Below, one piece after another: positions 16,007 through 24,636 of a DNA stretch of 64,000 nucleotides. The position numbers were made by a program, and so were the translations under genes. The DNA comes from Pseudomonas nunensis. GTDB lineage: Bacteria > Pseudomonadota > Gammaproteobacteria > Pseudomonadales > Pseudomonadaceae. The DNA lies in the NCBI RefSeq assembly GCF_024296925.1, contig NZ_CP101125.1:2916501-2980500 (forward strand). Reading direction: 5' to 3'. The notes under the pieces were generated by a model, which was not told where the DNA came from, searched no databases, and worked only from the letters and a program-made list of their open reading frames with translations. Position 1 is the first letter of the stretch, and every line of letters begins with the position of its first letter.

Positions 16007-18367
16007 ATGCCGAAGCATAAAAATAAAGCTGTAAACCCAAACCCTGATTCGCCACCGACCCTGATTAACCGCTACCTGTTTCCCGTCACCATCGGCGTCT
16101 TGCTGTTGGCTGTAGCGGCGATTGGCTGGTTTCTGCTCCATAGCAGCACACCGGCCCCGCCCAAGCCTGTCGCGGTCAGCGCGCCGGTCGTGCAACCGAT
16201 AAAACCGGTGGTGGCTGCGGCCCCGGCGACGATGGTCGATGAACAACAATGCCAGGGCTGCCACACCGAGCAGGTCAAGGACTGGCAAGGCTCCCATCAC
16301 CAATTGGCGATGCAGCCGGCCACGGCCGAAACGATGCTGGGGGACTTCAACAACGTCACCTTCAAGGCCGAAAAAGAGACCACGGTGTTCTCGCGCAAGG
16401 GTGAGGATTTCTGGGTCAACACGCAGGGGATCGACGGCAAGAATGCGGATTTCAAGGTGGCCTACACCTTCGGTATCGCGCCGCTGCAGCAATACCTGAT
16501 CGAGGTCGGCGAAGGTCGGTTGCAAGCCTTGGGCGTGGCGTGGGATACCGAGAAGCACCGCTGGTTTCATCTGTATCCGGGCCAGGGGGTGAACTTCAAG
16601 AATCCGCTGCACTGGAGCAAGCCGAGCCAGAACGCCAACTTCATGTGCGTCGAGTGCCATACCACGGGCTACAAACGCAATTTCGATGCGGCTAAAAACA
16701 CCTTTGAAAGTCACTGGAACAGCCTCGGTGTAGGCTGTCAGGCGTGTCACGGGCCGGCGTCCAATCACCTCGAATGGACGGCGAAAAAAACCGATCTGAT
16801 CCACGCCGGGTTTGCCGTCGATCTCAAGGACAAGAACGCCACCGTCGAACTGGAAACCTGTGCGCGCTGCCACTCACGCCGCGCGCCGTTGGGCGATGGC
16901 TACACCGTCGGCAAGCGCTTGATGGACGACTACCTGCCGAGCACCCTCACCCGCGAACTGTATGCGCTGGACGGCAAGATCAAGGACGAAGTGTTCGAAC
17001 ACGGCTCCTTCGCCCAGAGCAAAATGTTCGACAAGGGTGTGCGTTGCAGCAACTGCCACAATCCGCACAGCACCGAACTCAAGGCACCGGGCAACGGCGT
17101 GTGCCTGCAATGCCACAACAGCGCCGGCAAGACTGCGGTGGAAGGCGTCGATGGCAACGGGCTGCAAGCGAAGAACTACGATTCCATCGAACACACCCGC
17201 CACACCATGGGTCAACCGGGTTCGCAGTGCGTGGATTGCCACATGCCGGGCAAGTTCTACATGGGCAACGACTTCCGCCATGACCACAGCTTCAGCATTC
17301 CCAACCCTGAGCGGGCGGCGAAACTCGGCACGCCGGACGCCTGCCTGTCCTGTCACCAGGGCAAGGCCGGGGACAAGGTCACCGAGCAGTTCAAACTGTG
17401 GAACACCGCCAACGCTTCGCCGGTTCAGGCGCCGCGTTACGACGAAAGCCTGTGGCTGATCCGCAACGGTCAACCGGGCGCCGCGCAAACTTTGTATGAG
17501 CAGTTACAGCGCAGCAATCTGCCGGCGATCCAACGGGCGACCCTGCTGGCCGAATTGCCGCTGTACCCGAGCGACCAGGCACTGAAACTGGCGACCCAGG
17601 ACCTGAGCAACCCGGCGCCGCAAGTGCGGGAAAGTGCGGTGCGGGCGATCAGTGCGTTCCTGCCGCCAGCGGAACGCGCGCCGCTGCTGACGCCATTGCT
17701 CGGTGATCCGGTGAAAGCGGTACGGATCGTCGCCGCCCGGGATCTGCTGAACGTCGCCCGCAATGGTTTGGGCAACGCCCAGGCCAATTGGAACGCGGCC
17801 ATTGCCGAATACGAGGACGTGCAGAAAAGTCTGGCGGAACGCGCCGAGGCCAACCTCAACCTGGCGATGCTGTATCAGGCCAGTGGTCGTACGGAAGAAG
17901 TCGAACCGCTGCTTCGTGCCGCCCTCAAGCGTGATCCGGACTTTTACCCGGCGCTGGTGACGCTGGTGCAATGGCTGGAGGCCAGTGGCCGCGGTTCTGA
18001 AGCGCAAACGCTCCTGGAGCAGAGCGTCAAGGATCACCCGGACGCCGCCCTGCTGGTACACACCCAAGGACTGTCGCTGATTCGTGCGGGGAAACCCGCG
18101 CAAGCGATGCCGCTGCTGCACAAAGCCGCCACGCTGGAGCCGCAGAGTGCGCAGTACGGGTATGTGCTGGCGGTGGCGCTGCATGACAGTGGCAAGGTGG
18201 ATGAGGCGTGCCTTGAGCTGGAAAGGCTATTGAAAGTGCAGCCGGCGAATCGGAATGCGCGGTTGTCGCTGATCCAGTATTACCTGGAAAACGGCCAGGA
18301 GCCGAAAGCCCAGGTGTTGTTGCAGGGCTGGAAAAAAATGAACATGGGGGATCCGGCGTTGAAATAA
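16007..18367 (+). CDS. Eight-haem c-type cytochrome with C-terminal TPRs
   Basis: The start at 16007 gives 786 residues with one N-terminal membrane anchor (YLFPVTIGVLLLAVAAIGWF, about residues 22-41). Eight CxxCH haem-c sites follow in order: CQGCH, CVECH, CQACH, CARCH, CSNCH, CLQCH, CVDCH and CLSCH, the last near residue 448. The remaining 340 residues hold HEAT-like and TPR repeats (AEANLNLAMLYQASGRTEEV). Proteins of this type are periplasmic electron-transfer or oxidoreductase components, related to cytochrome c554-type multihaem proteins with TPR tails. No clear redox partner is adjacent. The upstream in-frame ATG at 15929 would add an unlikely basic leader. Confidence 0.92.
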   Translation: MPKHKNKAVNPNPDSPPTLINRYLFPVTIGVLLLAVAAIGWFLLHSSTPAPPKPVAVSAPVVQPIKPVVAAAPATMVDEQQCQGCHTEQVKDWQGSHHQLAMQPATAETMLGDFNNVTFKAEKETTVFSRKGEDFWVNTQGIDGKNADFKVAYTFGIAPLQQYLIEVGEGRLQALGVAWDTEKHRWFHLYPGQGVNFKNPLHWSKPSQNANFMCVECHTTGYKRNFDAAKNTFESHWNSLGVGCQACHGPASNHLEWTAKKTDLIHAGFAVDLKDKNATVELETCARCHSRRAPLGDGYTVGKRLMDDYLPSTLTRELYALDGKIKDEVFEHGSFAQSKMFDKGVRCSNCHNPHSTELKAPGNGVCLQCHNSAGKTAVEGVDGNGLQAKNYDSIEHTRHTMGQPGSQCVDCHMPGKFYMGNDFRHDHSFSIPNPERAAKLGTPDACLSCHQGKAGDKVTEQFKLWNTANASPVQAPRYDESLWLIRNGQPGAAQTLYEQLQRSNLPAIQRATLLAELPLYPSDQALKLATQDLSNPAPQVRESAVRAISAFLPPAERAPLLTPLLGDPVKAVRIVAARDLLNVARNGLGNAQANWNAAIAEYEDVQKSLAERAEANLNLAMLYQASGRTEEVEPLLRAALKRDPDFYPALVTLVQWLEASGRGSEAQTLLEQSVKDHPDAALLVHTQGLSLIRAGKPAQAMPLLHKAATLEPQSAQYGYVLAVALHDSGKVDEACLELERLLKVQPANRNARLSLIQYYLENGQEPKAQVLLQGWKKMNMGDPALK

Positions 18368-18375
18368 CCCGCCCC

Positions 18376-18522
18376 GTAGCAGCTGTCGAGCAGCGCGAGG
18401 CAGCGTTCGGCGGCGAAGCCGTCGCAAACCCTGCGCACGCGGTTTACCTGAAAAACCGCGCTGCCTGATTTCACGACGGCTTCGCCGCCGAACGCTGCCT
18501 CGCGCTGCTCGACAGCTGCTAC
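18376..18522. repeat. 147-nt palindrome, copy 1 (49-bp perfect arms)
   Basis: Arms 18376-18424 and 18474-18522 are exact reverse complements over 49 bp, starting GTAGCAGCTGTCGAGCAGCG. The central 49 nt is in the opposite orientation to copies 2 and 3. It ends 5 nt from the stop codon of the minus-strand gene at 18528 and 8 nt after the cytochrome stop, so it could act as a bidirectional terminator. Confidence 0.95.
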
Positions 18523-18527
18523 GGGAT

Positions 18528-19496
18528 TCACCAGGTCGACCCGCTCTGAGCCGCCAACGCCCGCCGACTATTAGCCCGCATCGCCTTCACCAGCGACACC
18601 GTTCCCACCAGCAAAATCGCCGCGCCAAACAAGAAATCGATGTTGTACAACTGAAAATCCTGCAACGGCCCCACCAACAACACCCGGGCCGCAGCAACCC
18701 CCACCAGCGTGGCCAGAAAGTCGACCCCCGGCTCATCGCGATAAAACACATGCATCAGCGGCAGGCAGATCACCAGCAACAGCAGCAGCACAATCACCTT
18801 GAACGAACCTTTGCGCTCGACGCTGAACGCGCATTCCGTGGTCGCGTAAGGCTTGTAATCCTCATCGCGCACCAGCGGACTTTTCTCGTTGATGTATTCG
18901 GCGCGGTTGTATTTCTGAATTGGGGTGAAGGTGTTCGACATCTCCATCACGGTGGTGATGTGGCGGAAACGCAGGTCAATGCGCTCGTTGCCCTTGAGGT
19001 AATACAGCACCGGTTTGTAACCATAGCGGTAAGTGTCGAAGGGAAAGTCGGTGGTGCGACCCTGCACGCCGATCGGTCGCGACTCCAGTTCGGCGTAGGC
19101 ACTTTTGTTGTCGGCGGCGAGGTTGCGGCTCAGGGGTTTGATCCTGACCTGCTCCAGGAAGATCGGCGCGGCGCCGAACGACCACTGCAGCGGTTCCAGG
19201 CGCAGGCGCAGTTCGTTGCGGCCCAGGTCATAGCGATTGAAGGTACGCTCGGAAACGATCACCGAACCACCGAGCATGAACTCGCCGCGCAGGTTGTTGG
19301 TGACGCGCAGGGTCAGTTGATCCTTGCCTTGGGACAGCGCGTCGGCCGACGGTGGCGTACCGCACCAAGCGGTGCTGTCGTAGGCGCCACCCAACTGCCC
19401 GCCGCGGTTTTCCTGGAAAACGTAGATGTAGCCGCCCCACAGGGTCAGCATCAGCAGAAATGCCGTCAGCCCCAAAATCTTTTTGCCGAAACTCAC
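18528..19496 (-). CDS. Membrane protein of unknown function (possibly DUF4436)
   Basis: GTG at 19496 preceded by AGGGAG gives 322 residues starting MSFGKKILGLTAFLL. A longer ATG frame at 19553 has no ribosome site. There is an N-terminal transmembrane helix, a 200-residue extracytoplasmic domain (contains FPFDTYRYGYKPVLYY) and three C-terminal helices (VIVLLLLLVICLPLMHVFY, FLATLVGVAAARVLLVG, FLFGAAILLVGTVSLV). The layout recalls DUF4436 proteins, but this is a weak assignment. It is flanked on both sides by 147-nt palindromes. Confidence 0.75.
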   Translation of the reverse strand: MSFGKKILGLTAFLLMLTLWGGYIYVFQENRGGQLGGAYDSTAWCGTPPSADALSQGKDQLTLRVTNNLRGEFMLGGSVIVSERTFNRYDLGRNELRLRLEPLQWSFGAAPIFLEQVRIKPLSRNLAADNKSAYAELESRPIGVQGRTTDFPFDTYRYGYKPVLYYLKGNERIDLRFRHITTVMEMSNTFTPIQKYNRAEYINEKSPLVRDEDYKPYATTECAFSVERKGSFKVIVLLLLLVICLPLMHVFYRDEPGVDFLATLVGVAAARVLLVGPLQDFQLYNIDFLFGAAILLVGTVSLVKAMRANSRRALAAQSGSTW

Positions 19497-19598
19497 AACG
19501 CCAGACTCCCTTCTTGATTTCGTCCATGTAGCCAATGCAGCGGACTCTACCAAAATGCCAGTACCGGCCCAAGCAAAAACACTCCCTGACTACGCCCT

Positions 19599-19745
19599 GT
19601 AGCAGCTGAGGAGCAACGCGAGGCAGCGTCCGGCGGCGAAGCCGTCGTGAAATCACCTAACGCGGTGTATTAGGCTGACCGTTAACGCAGGGTTTACGAC
19701 GGCTTCGCCGCCGGACGCTGCCTCGCGTTGCTCGACAGCTGCTAC
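19599..19745. repeat. 147-nt palindrome, copy 2
   Basis: Arms of about 50 bp with two mismatches (GCTGAGGAGC against GCTCGACAGC on the other side). Where copy 1 has AGCGCG/CGCGCT, this copy has AACGCG/CGCGTT. Where copy 1 has GTTCGG/CCGAAC, it has GTCCGG/CCGGAC. Pairing is therefore kept by changes on both arms. Confidence 0.94.
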
Positions 19746-19752
19746 AGAAAGC

Positions 19753-20232
19753 TCAGCGGCGCCGGAATAATGGACGCGGCTCAATCACCGAACGCCCATA
19801 CAACACACTCATCCCCGCCAGCCCCTTGAGCGCATCTTCAGCCGACTTTTCCTCGCGCACCGCAAAACTATCAAACCCGCATTGGCGCATGTGACTCAGC
19901 TGATCGCGCAGCACATCGCCAATCGCACGCAATTCACCTTTCCACCCCAGTCGAGTCCGCAACAGATACGCCTGGCTATAACCACGACCATCACGAAAGC
20001 TCGGAAAATCCAGCGCAATCAGCGGCAGCAGGTTGAAGCAGGATTTCAGGCTTTCCACCTCATCATCCGGCCCAAGCCAGACAGCATGTCGCGCCGGGTT
20101 ATCAAGCCAGCGGGCCAGCGGCAGAATCAAGCGGCCCGCCGGCAACTCAGCGTCGATCTCCCGCACCAACGTCCACGGGTCATCCCGATCAATCCGCGCC
20201 ACACCCTCCTCCAAGCGCAATAGATTAATCAT
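19753..20232 (-). CDS. DUF934 protein, partner of the sulfite/nitrite reductase
   Basis: The 159-residue product has the DUF934 pattern (LLPLIALDFPSFRDGRGYS, then ELRAIGDVLRDQL) and no signal peptide. DUF934 genes are almost always linked to cysI/nirA-type reductases. Here its start overlaps the reductase stop by 4 nt, implying one transcript and coupled translation. The counterpart in P. aeruginosa is PA4129. The molecular role is unknown, probably support of sulfite or nitrite assimilation. Confidence 0.9.
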   Translation of the reverse strand: MINLLRLEEGVARIDRDDPWTLVREIDAELPAGRLILPLARWLDNPARHAVWLGPDDEVESLKSCFNLLPLIALDFPSFRDGRGYSQAYLLRTRLGWKGELRAIGDVLRDQLSHMRQCGFDSFAVREEKSAEDALKGLAGMSVLYGRSVIEPRPLFRRR

Positions 20233-21902
20233 GCCGACGCCTCCAGCACTTTCGGATAAACCCGTTCCTTGAACGGTTCCAACCCAATGCGTTGCACCGT
20301 ATCGACGAACAACTCCTCACTTTCGCGGTAACGCACGAAGGTGCTGATGATCCGCTCAATCACATCCGGCACTTCAGCGGCACTGAAGGACGGCCCGATC
20401 ACTTTACCCAACGCGCTGTGCTTGCCCTGAGCGCCGCCGAGGGTGATCTGGTACCACTCGCTGCCATTTTTATCGACGCCCAGAATGCCGATATTGCCGA
20501 TGTGGTGATGGCCGCAGGCGTTCATGCAGCCGGAGATGTTGAGGCTGATATCGCCCAGGTCATGCAGGTAATCCAGGTCTTCGAATCGGCCTTGAATGGC
20601 TTGGGCGATAGGGATCGACTTGGCGTTGGCCAGCGCGCAAAAGTCGCCGCCAGGGCAAGCGATGATGTCGGTCAGCAAGCCGATATTGGCGCAGCCCAGG
20701 CCTTGGTCGCAGGCCAGGCACCACAGCGCATACAGGTCAGCCTTGGTCACGTCCGGCAGCACGATGTTCTGTTCATGGGCGATGCGGATCTCGCCGAAAC
20801 CGAATTGCTCCGACCAGTCGGCCACCGCGTCCATCTGCTCGGCCGTGACGTCCCCCGGCGGAGACGCGATGCCCGGTTTGGTCGAGAGCACCACGCTGGC
20901 GTAACCCGGCACTTTGTGCGGCTGCACGTTGCGCGCGACCCAGCGGGCGAACGCCGGGTTCTGCGCCAGGCGCGTACCGAAATCCAGGTCGGTGCCCGCC
21001 AGCGCACGATACATCGGCGGGACGAAGGCACTGGCCACGCGCTCATATTCGACGTCGGTCAATTGCGCTGGGCCGTCCTTGAGGTGCTGCCACTCCTCCT
21101 CGACTTCCTTGGCGAAGGCGTCGATGCCGAGGGCTTTCACCAGGATCTTGATCCGCGCCTTGTACTTGTTATCCCGCCGACCGTGGCGGTTGTAGACCCG
21201 CAGCACCGCTTCGACGTAAGACAACAAATGCTGCCACGGCAGGCCTTCGCGAATCTGCAAACCGAGGATCGGCGTACGCCCGAGGCCACCGCCGACGATC
21301 ACTCGCAAGAGCATTTGCCCGTCGGTGCCGGGGTAAAGATAGAGGCCGATGTCATGCATCATGATCGCCGCGCGGTCCTGTTTCGCCGAGCAGATGGCGA
21401 TCTTGAACTTGCGCGGCAGAAACAGGAATTCCGGGTTGATGGTTGACCACTGCCGGAGGATTTCCGCCAGCGGGCGCGGGTCGATCAGTTCATCCGCCGC
21501 GACCCCGGCGAAGGCTTCGGTAGTGATGTTGCGCACGCAATTGCCGGAGGTCTGAATCGCGTGCATTTCCACCTGGGCCAGGCGTTCGAGGATGTCCGGC
21601 ACCTGGGCCAGTTCGATCCAGTTGAACTGCATGTTCTGCCGGGTGGTGAAGTGGCCGTAGCCACGGTCGTAATCCCGGGCGATGCTCGCCAGGATACGCA
21701 TCTGCCCGGCGCTCAAGGTGCCATAGGGAATCGCCACCCGCAGCATGTACGCATGCTTCTGCATGTACAGGCCGTTTTGCAGGCGCAGCGGCAGAAACTC
21801 TTCTTCGCTCAATTCACCGGCCATGAAACGCTCGACCTGATCGCGAAACTGCGCGACCCGTTCGAACACCAGCGCCCGGTCATAGTCGTCGTACTGATAC
21901 AT
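20229..21902 (-). CDS. Ferredoxin-type sulfite/nitrite reductase (CysI/NirA-like)
   Basis: The 557-residue product carries two ferredoxin-like halves and the sirohaem/4Fe-4S ligands CPGGDFC (about residue 413) and SGCMNACG (about residue 456). It begins MYQYDDYDRALVFERVAQFR, as Pseudomonas CysI/NirA proteins do. The reaction is the six-electron reduction of sulfite or nitrite in the cytoplasm. Together with DUF934 and the divergent ccoN-like gene it matches the PA4129-PA4134 locus of P. aeruginosa, which is linked to cyanide adaptation and nitrite use. Which substrate applies cannot be decided from sequence alone. Confidence 0.9.
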   Translation of the reverse strand: MYQYDDYDRALVFERVAQFRDQVERFMAGELSEEEFLPLRLQNGLYMQKHAYMLRVAIPYGTLSAGQMRILASIARDYDRGYGHFTTRQNMQFNWIELAQVPDILERLAQVEMHAIQTSGNCVRNITTEAFAGVAADELIDPRPLAEILRQWSTINPEFLFLPRKFKIAICSAKQDRAAIMMHDIGLYLYPGTDGQMLLRVIVGGGLGRTPILGLQIREGLPWQHLLSYVEAVLRVYNRHGRRDNKYKARIKILVKALGIDAFAKEVEEEWQHLKDGPAQLTDVEYERVASAFVPPMYRALAGTDLDFGTRLAQNPAFARWVARNVQPHKVPGYASVVLSTKPGIASPPGDVTAEQMDAVADWSEQFGFGEIRIAHEQNIVLPDVTKADLYALWCLACDQGLGCANIGLLTDIIACPGGDFCALANAKSIPIAQAIQGRFEDLDYLHDLGDISLNISGCMNACGHHHIGNIGILGVDKNGSEWYQITLGGAQGKHSALGKVIGPSFSAAEVPDVIERIISTFVRYRESEELFVDTVQRIGLEPFKERVYPKVLEASA

Positions 21903-21927
21903 CTCGCTACCTCATCAGGATTGACCC

Positions 21928-22074
21928 GTAGCAGCTGTCGAGCACCGCGAGGCTGCGTTCGGCGGCGAAGCCGTCGTGAAATCAGGCGACGCGGTGCATC
22001 AGGCAGACCGCGAACACAGAGTTTGCGACGGCTTCGCCGCCGAACGCTGCCTCGCGGTGCTCGACAGCTGCTAC
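21928..22074. repeat. 147-nt palindrome, copy 3, in a 395-nt gene-free stretch
   Basis: Arms of 49 bp with one mismatch. The diagnostic stem positions read ACCGCG/CGCGGT, again differing from copies 1 and 2 on both arms. The remaining part of the 21903-22297 gap holds the divergent promoter region of the reductase and ccoN genes. Confidence 0.94.
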
Positions 22075-22183
22075 GGGGTTTATGGCAGCGACTATGAACC
22101 TGCGGCGCAGCGCGTTACAGACCCACCTGAAAGCTAAAAAACCGTATCAGAGCGCGGCAGATGGCCGCAGGTATGCTCCGTAT

Positions 22184-22197
22184 CTGATCCGCATAAA
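22184..22197 (+). promoter_or_regulatory. Possible ANR/FNR box upstream of ccoN
   Basis: CTGATCCGCATAAA matches the TTGAT-N4-ATCAA consensus at 8 of 10 specified positions, about 100 nt before the ccoN start. The orphan ccoN4 locus is induced under low oxygen or cyanide in P. aeruginosa, which makes an ANR site plausible, but the match is imperfect. Confidence 0.3.
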
Positions 22198-22297
22198 TCG
22201 AGTTTTCCTGAGTCTGTTTTGTTTCCTGCGAGGTTTCTACAGTGCATCCCATGCCAGACCGGGTGGCCTGGCAAGACTCTGCATGGATGAACTGACC

Positions 22298-23725
22298 ATG
22301 AGCACAGCAACAATCGGACAGGCCTACAACTACAAGGTCGTCCGCCAATTCATCGTGGCAACCATCGTCTGGGGCGTGGTGGGCATGGCCATGGGCGTGT
22401 GGATCGCCTCGCAACTGGTATGGCCGGAGATGAACCTCGACCTGCCGTGGACCACCTTCGGCCGCTTGCGCCCGCTGCACACCAGCCTGGTGATTTTCGG
22501 CTTTGCCGGCAGCGCGCAATTCGCCGCCAGTTATTACGCGGTGCAGCGTACCTGCCAGGTGCGGCTGTACTCGGACACGCTCGCGGCGTTCACCTTCTGG
22601 GGTTGGCAATCGGTGATCGTGATCATGCTGATCAGCCTGCCGCTGGGCTACACCACCACCAAGGAATACGCCGAGATCGAGTTCTCCGGCGCGGTGTGGA
22701 TGACCGTGGTGTGGGTCGCCTACGCCATCGTGTTCTTCACCACGGTGGTGCAGCGCAAGACCAAGCACATCTACGTCGGCAACTGGTTTTTCGGCGCGTT
22801 CATTGTGGTGATCGCCATGCTGCACGTGGTCAATCACCTGTCGATTCCGGTGGACTGGTTCAAATCCTATCCGGTGTATTCCGGGGCCACCGACGCCATG
22901 GTGCAGTGGTGGTACGGGCACAACGCAGTGGGCTTTTTCCTGACCACCGGGTTCCTCGGGATGATGTATTACTTCGTGCCGAAACAGGTGGGTCGACCGG
23001 TGTATTCCTACCGGTTGTCGATCGTGCATTTCTGGGCGCTGATCACCCTCTACATCTGGGCCGGTCCGCACCATTTGCACTACACCGCGCTGCCAGACTG
23101 GGCGCAGTCCCTCGGCATGGCGATGTCGCTGATCCTGCTCGCGCCGAGCTGGGGCGGGATGATCAACGGGATGATGACGCTGTCCGGCGCCTGGCATAAG
23201 TTGCGCACCGACCCGATCCTGCGTTTCCTGGTGCTCTCGCTGGCGTTCTACGGCATGTCCACATTCGAGGGGCCGATGATGGCGATCAAGACTGTGAACG
23301 CCCTCTCCCACTACACCGACTGGACCATCGGCCACGTCCACGCCGGCGCCCTCGGCTGGGTGGCGATGATCACCTTCGGCGCGATCTACCACATGGTGCC
23401 GAAAGTCTTCGGCCGCGAGCAGATGTTCAGCACGCCGCTGATCAACCTGCACTTCTGGCTGGCGACGATTGGCACGGTGCTGTACATCGCGTCGATGTGG
23501 GTCAACGGCATCACTCAAGGCCTGATGTGGCGCGCGATCAACGACGACGGCACGCTGACCTATTCCTTCGTCGAAGCCTTGCAGGCCAGCCATCCGGGGT
23601 TCGTCGTGCGGTTTACCGGTGGCGTGTTCTTCCTCAGCGGCATGCTGCTGATGGCCTACAACACCTGGCGCACCGTGCGAGTGGCGGACGTATCCATGGC
23701 CGAGCGCGAAGCGCAGATTGCGTGA
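22298..23725 (+). CDS. ccoN: Orphan cbb3-type cytochrome c oxidase catalytic subunit (CcoN4-like)
   Basis: The start at 22298 gives 475 residues beginning [18 protein letters not shown], as in CcoN. Twelve transmembrane helices carry haem/copper ligand histidines ([44 protein letters not shown]). No ccoO, ccoP or ccoQ follows, so it must assemble with subunits encoded elsewhere. An orphan ccoN beside a NirA/DUF934 pair matches P. aeruginosa ccoN4 (PA4133), which supports respiration in the presence of cyanide. It is divergent from the reductase genes. The longer ORF from 22082 runs into a palindrome and is rejected. Confidence 0.93.
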   Translation: MSTATIGQAYNYKVVRQFIVATIVWGVVGMAMGVWIASQLVWPEMNLDLPWTTFGRLRPLHTSLVIFGFAGSAQFAASYYAVQRTCQVRLYSDTLAAFTFWGWQSVIVIMLISLPLGYTTTKEYAEIEFSGAVWMTVVWVAYAIVFFTTVVQRKTKHIYVGNWFFGAFIVVIAMLHVVNHLSIPVDWFKSYPVYSGATDAMVQWWYGHNAVGFFLTTGFLGMMYYFVPKQVGRPVYSYRLSIVHFWALITLYIWAGPHHLHYTALPDWAQSLGMAMSLILLAPSWGGMINGMMTLSGAWHKLRTDPILRFLVLSLAFYGMSTFEGPMMAIKTVNALSHYTDWTIGHVHAGALGWVAMITFGAIYHMVPKVFGREQMFSTPLINLHFWLATIGTVLYIASMWVNGITQGLMWRAINDDGTLTYSFVEALQASHPGFVVRFTGGVFFLSGMLLMAYNTWRTVRVADVSMAEREAQIA

Positions 23726-23733
23726 GGTTTGAG

Positions 23734-23955
23734 ATGATCGAGATGGCGTTAAATCTGTTGGGGGTCGTCGGGTTTTGGCTGGCAATCGAGTATTGCTTGA
23801 AACACCAGACGCCCGAGAGCCTCGAGGACGCGAGCCTGATGCCGTTCGCCGATGACCCGGAGGTGGCGCGACGGGTTGAGTTGGCGACGGGGAAGAAGGT
23901 GAAGGCGGTGGCGCCGGAAGGGGCGAAGCCGGGGTGGGGGAATATCGAAATTTGA
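23734..23955 (+). CDS. Small membrane protein downstream of ccoN
   Basis: The 73-residue product starts 8 nt after ccoN. It has one hydrophobic N-terminal helix (LNLLGVVGFWLAIEYCL) and a charged tail ending PGWGNIEI. It is positioned like the small PA4134-type gene after ccoN4 and might be a CcoQ-like accessory subunit. This role is inference from size and position only. Confidence 0.75.
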   Translation: MIEMALNLLGVVGFWLAIEYCLKHQTPESLEDASLMPFADDPEVARRVELATGKKVKAVAPEGAKPGWGNIEI

Positions 23956-23972
23956 TGCGACGCCAATCCACT

Positions 23973-24060
23973 GTGGGAGCGGGCTTGCTCGCGAAGGCGT
24001 CCGTTCAGTCGATAAAAATGTCGCCTGACACTCCGCTTTCGCGAGCAAGCCCGCTCCCAC
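23973..24060. repeat. REP doublet
   Basis: GTGGGAGCGGGCTTGCTCGC at 23973 and the inverse GCGAGCAAGCCCGCTCCCAC ending at 24060. It lies between convergent genes. Confidence 0.93.
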
Positions 24061-24071
24061 AGGGTTATGGA

Positions 24072-24566
24072 TCAGCCGCGCTCGCGGGGGATCAGGCTCT
24101 GCAACTGCTGCGCCAGGAAGTTCGCGTCGAGGCTAAAGGTATCCGGGTCTTTCAGCCCATTGGTCTTGCGCCATTGCCAGTTGGCAGACGGCGGCAGGCA
24201 CACCAGGGAAATGCTGCCGTAACGCGCCGCTGTCAGGCCCATCACCGCCAGGGAAATCTGGCCACCGGCGCCCATCACGTCCGGCACGAATTCCACTGGT
24301 TTGCCGGCGATCACCACCGTCAGCTTTTCGGTCTTGAAGGTCGAGGCCTCGACCGGCACGCTTGGGCCGGACGCGACGTACACTTCGCGGCTCACTTCCA
24401 GCAGGTTCGGCGTCTGGACCGGTTCCAGCCAGTGCTGGATCTGATCGAACAGCTCACCAATGCGCGTCGCCCACACGGCCGATTGCGATTCAAACAATTG
24501 CTTCTTGTGCGCTTCGCTTTCTGCGTAGTGACGAAGCATCTCGCCCAGTTGCTGTACGTTGTCCAT
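24072..24566 (-). CDS. Conserved hypothetical protein
   Basis: The second of two close ATGs (24566) has AAGGA at a good spacing; the first (24572) is too close. The 164-residue product starts MDNVQQLGEMLRHYAESEAH. It has a helical N-terminal half and a beta-rich C-terminal half containing VVIAGKPVEFVPDVMGAGG. There is no signal peptide, helix-turn-helix or known catalytic motif. I do not recognise the family. Confidence 0.75.
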   Translation of the reverse strand: MDNVQQLGEMLRHYAESEAHKKQLFESQSAVWATRIGELFDQIQHWLEPVQTPNLLEVSREVYVASGPSVPVEASTFKTEKLTVVIAGKPVEFVPDVMGAGGQISLAVMGLTAARYGSISLVCLPPSANWQWRKTNGLKDPDTFSLDANFLAQQLQSLIPRERG

Positions 24567-24636
24567 TGCCATGTTCCTTTGGTTGAAGCAGTGCTGCGGA
24601 CTTTGAGCATGGCAGATGCCAGCGGCCGGCGTACGA

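Noticed and set aside
22115..23971. 618-residue ORF antisense to ccoN
   Set aside because: Composition is His/Arg/Pro-rich shadow type and it runs through a conserved membrane oxidase gene on the plus strand.
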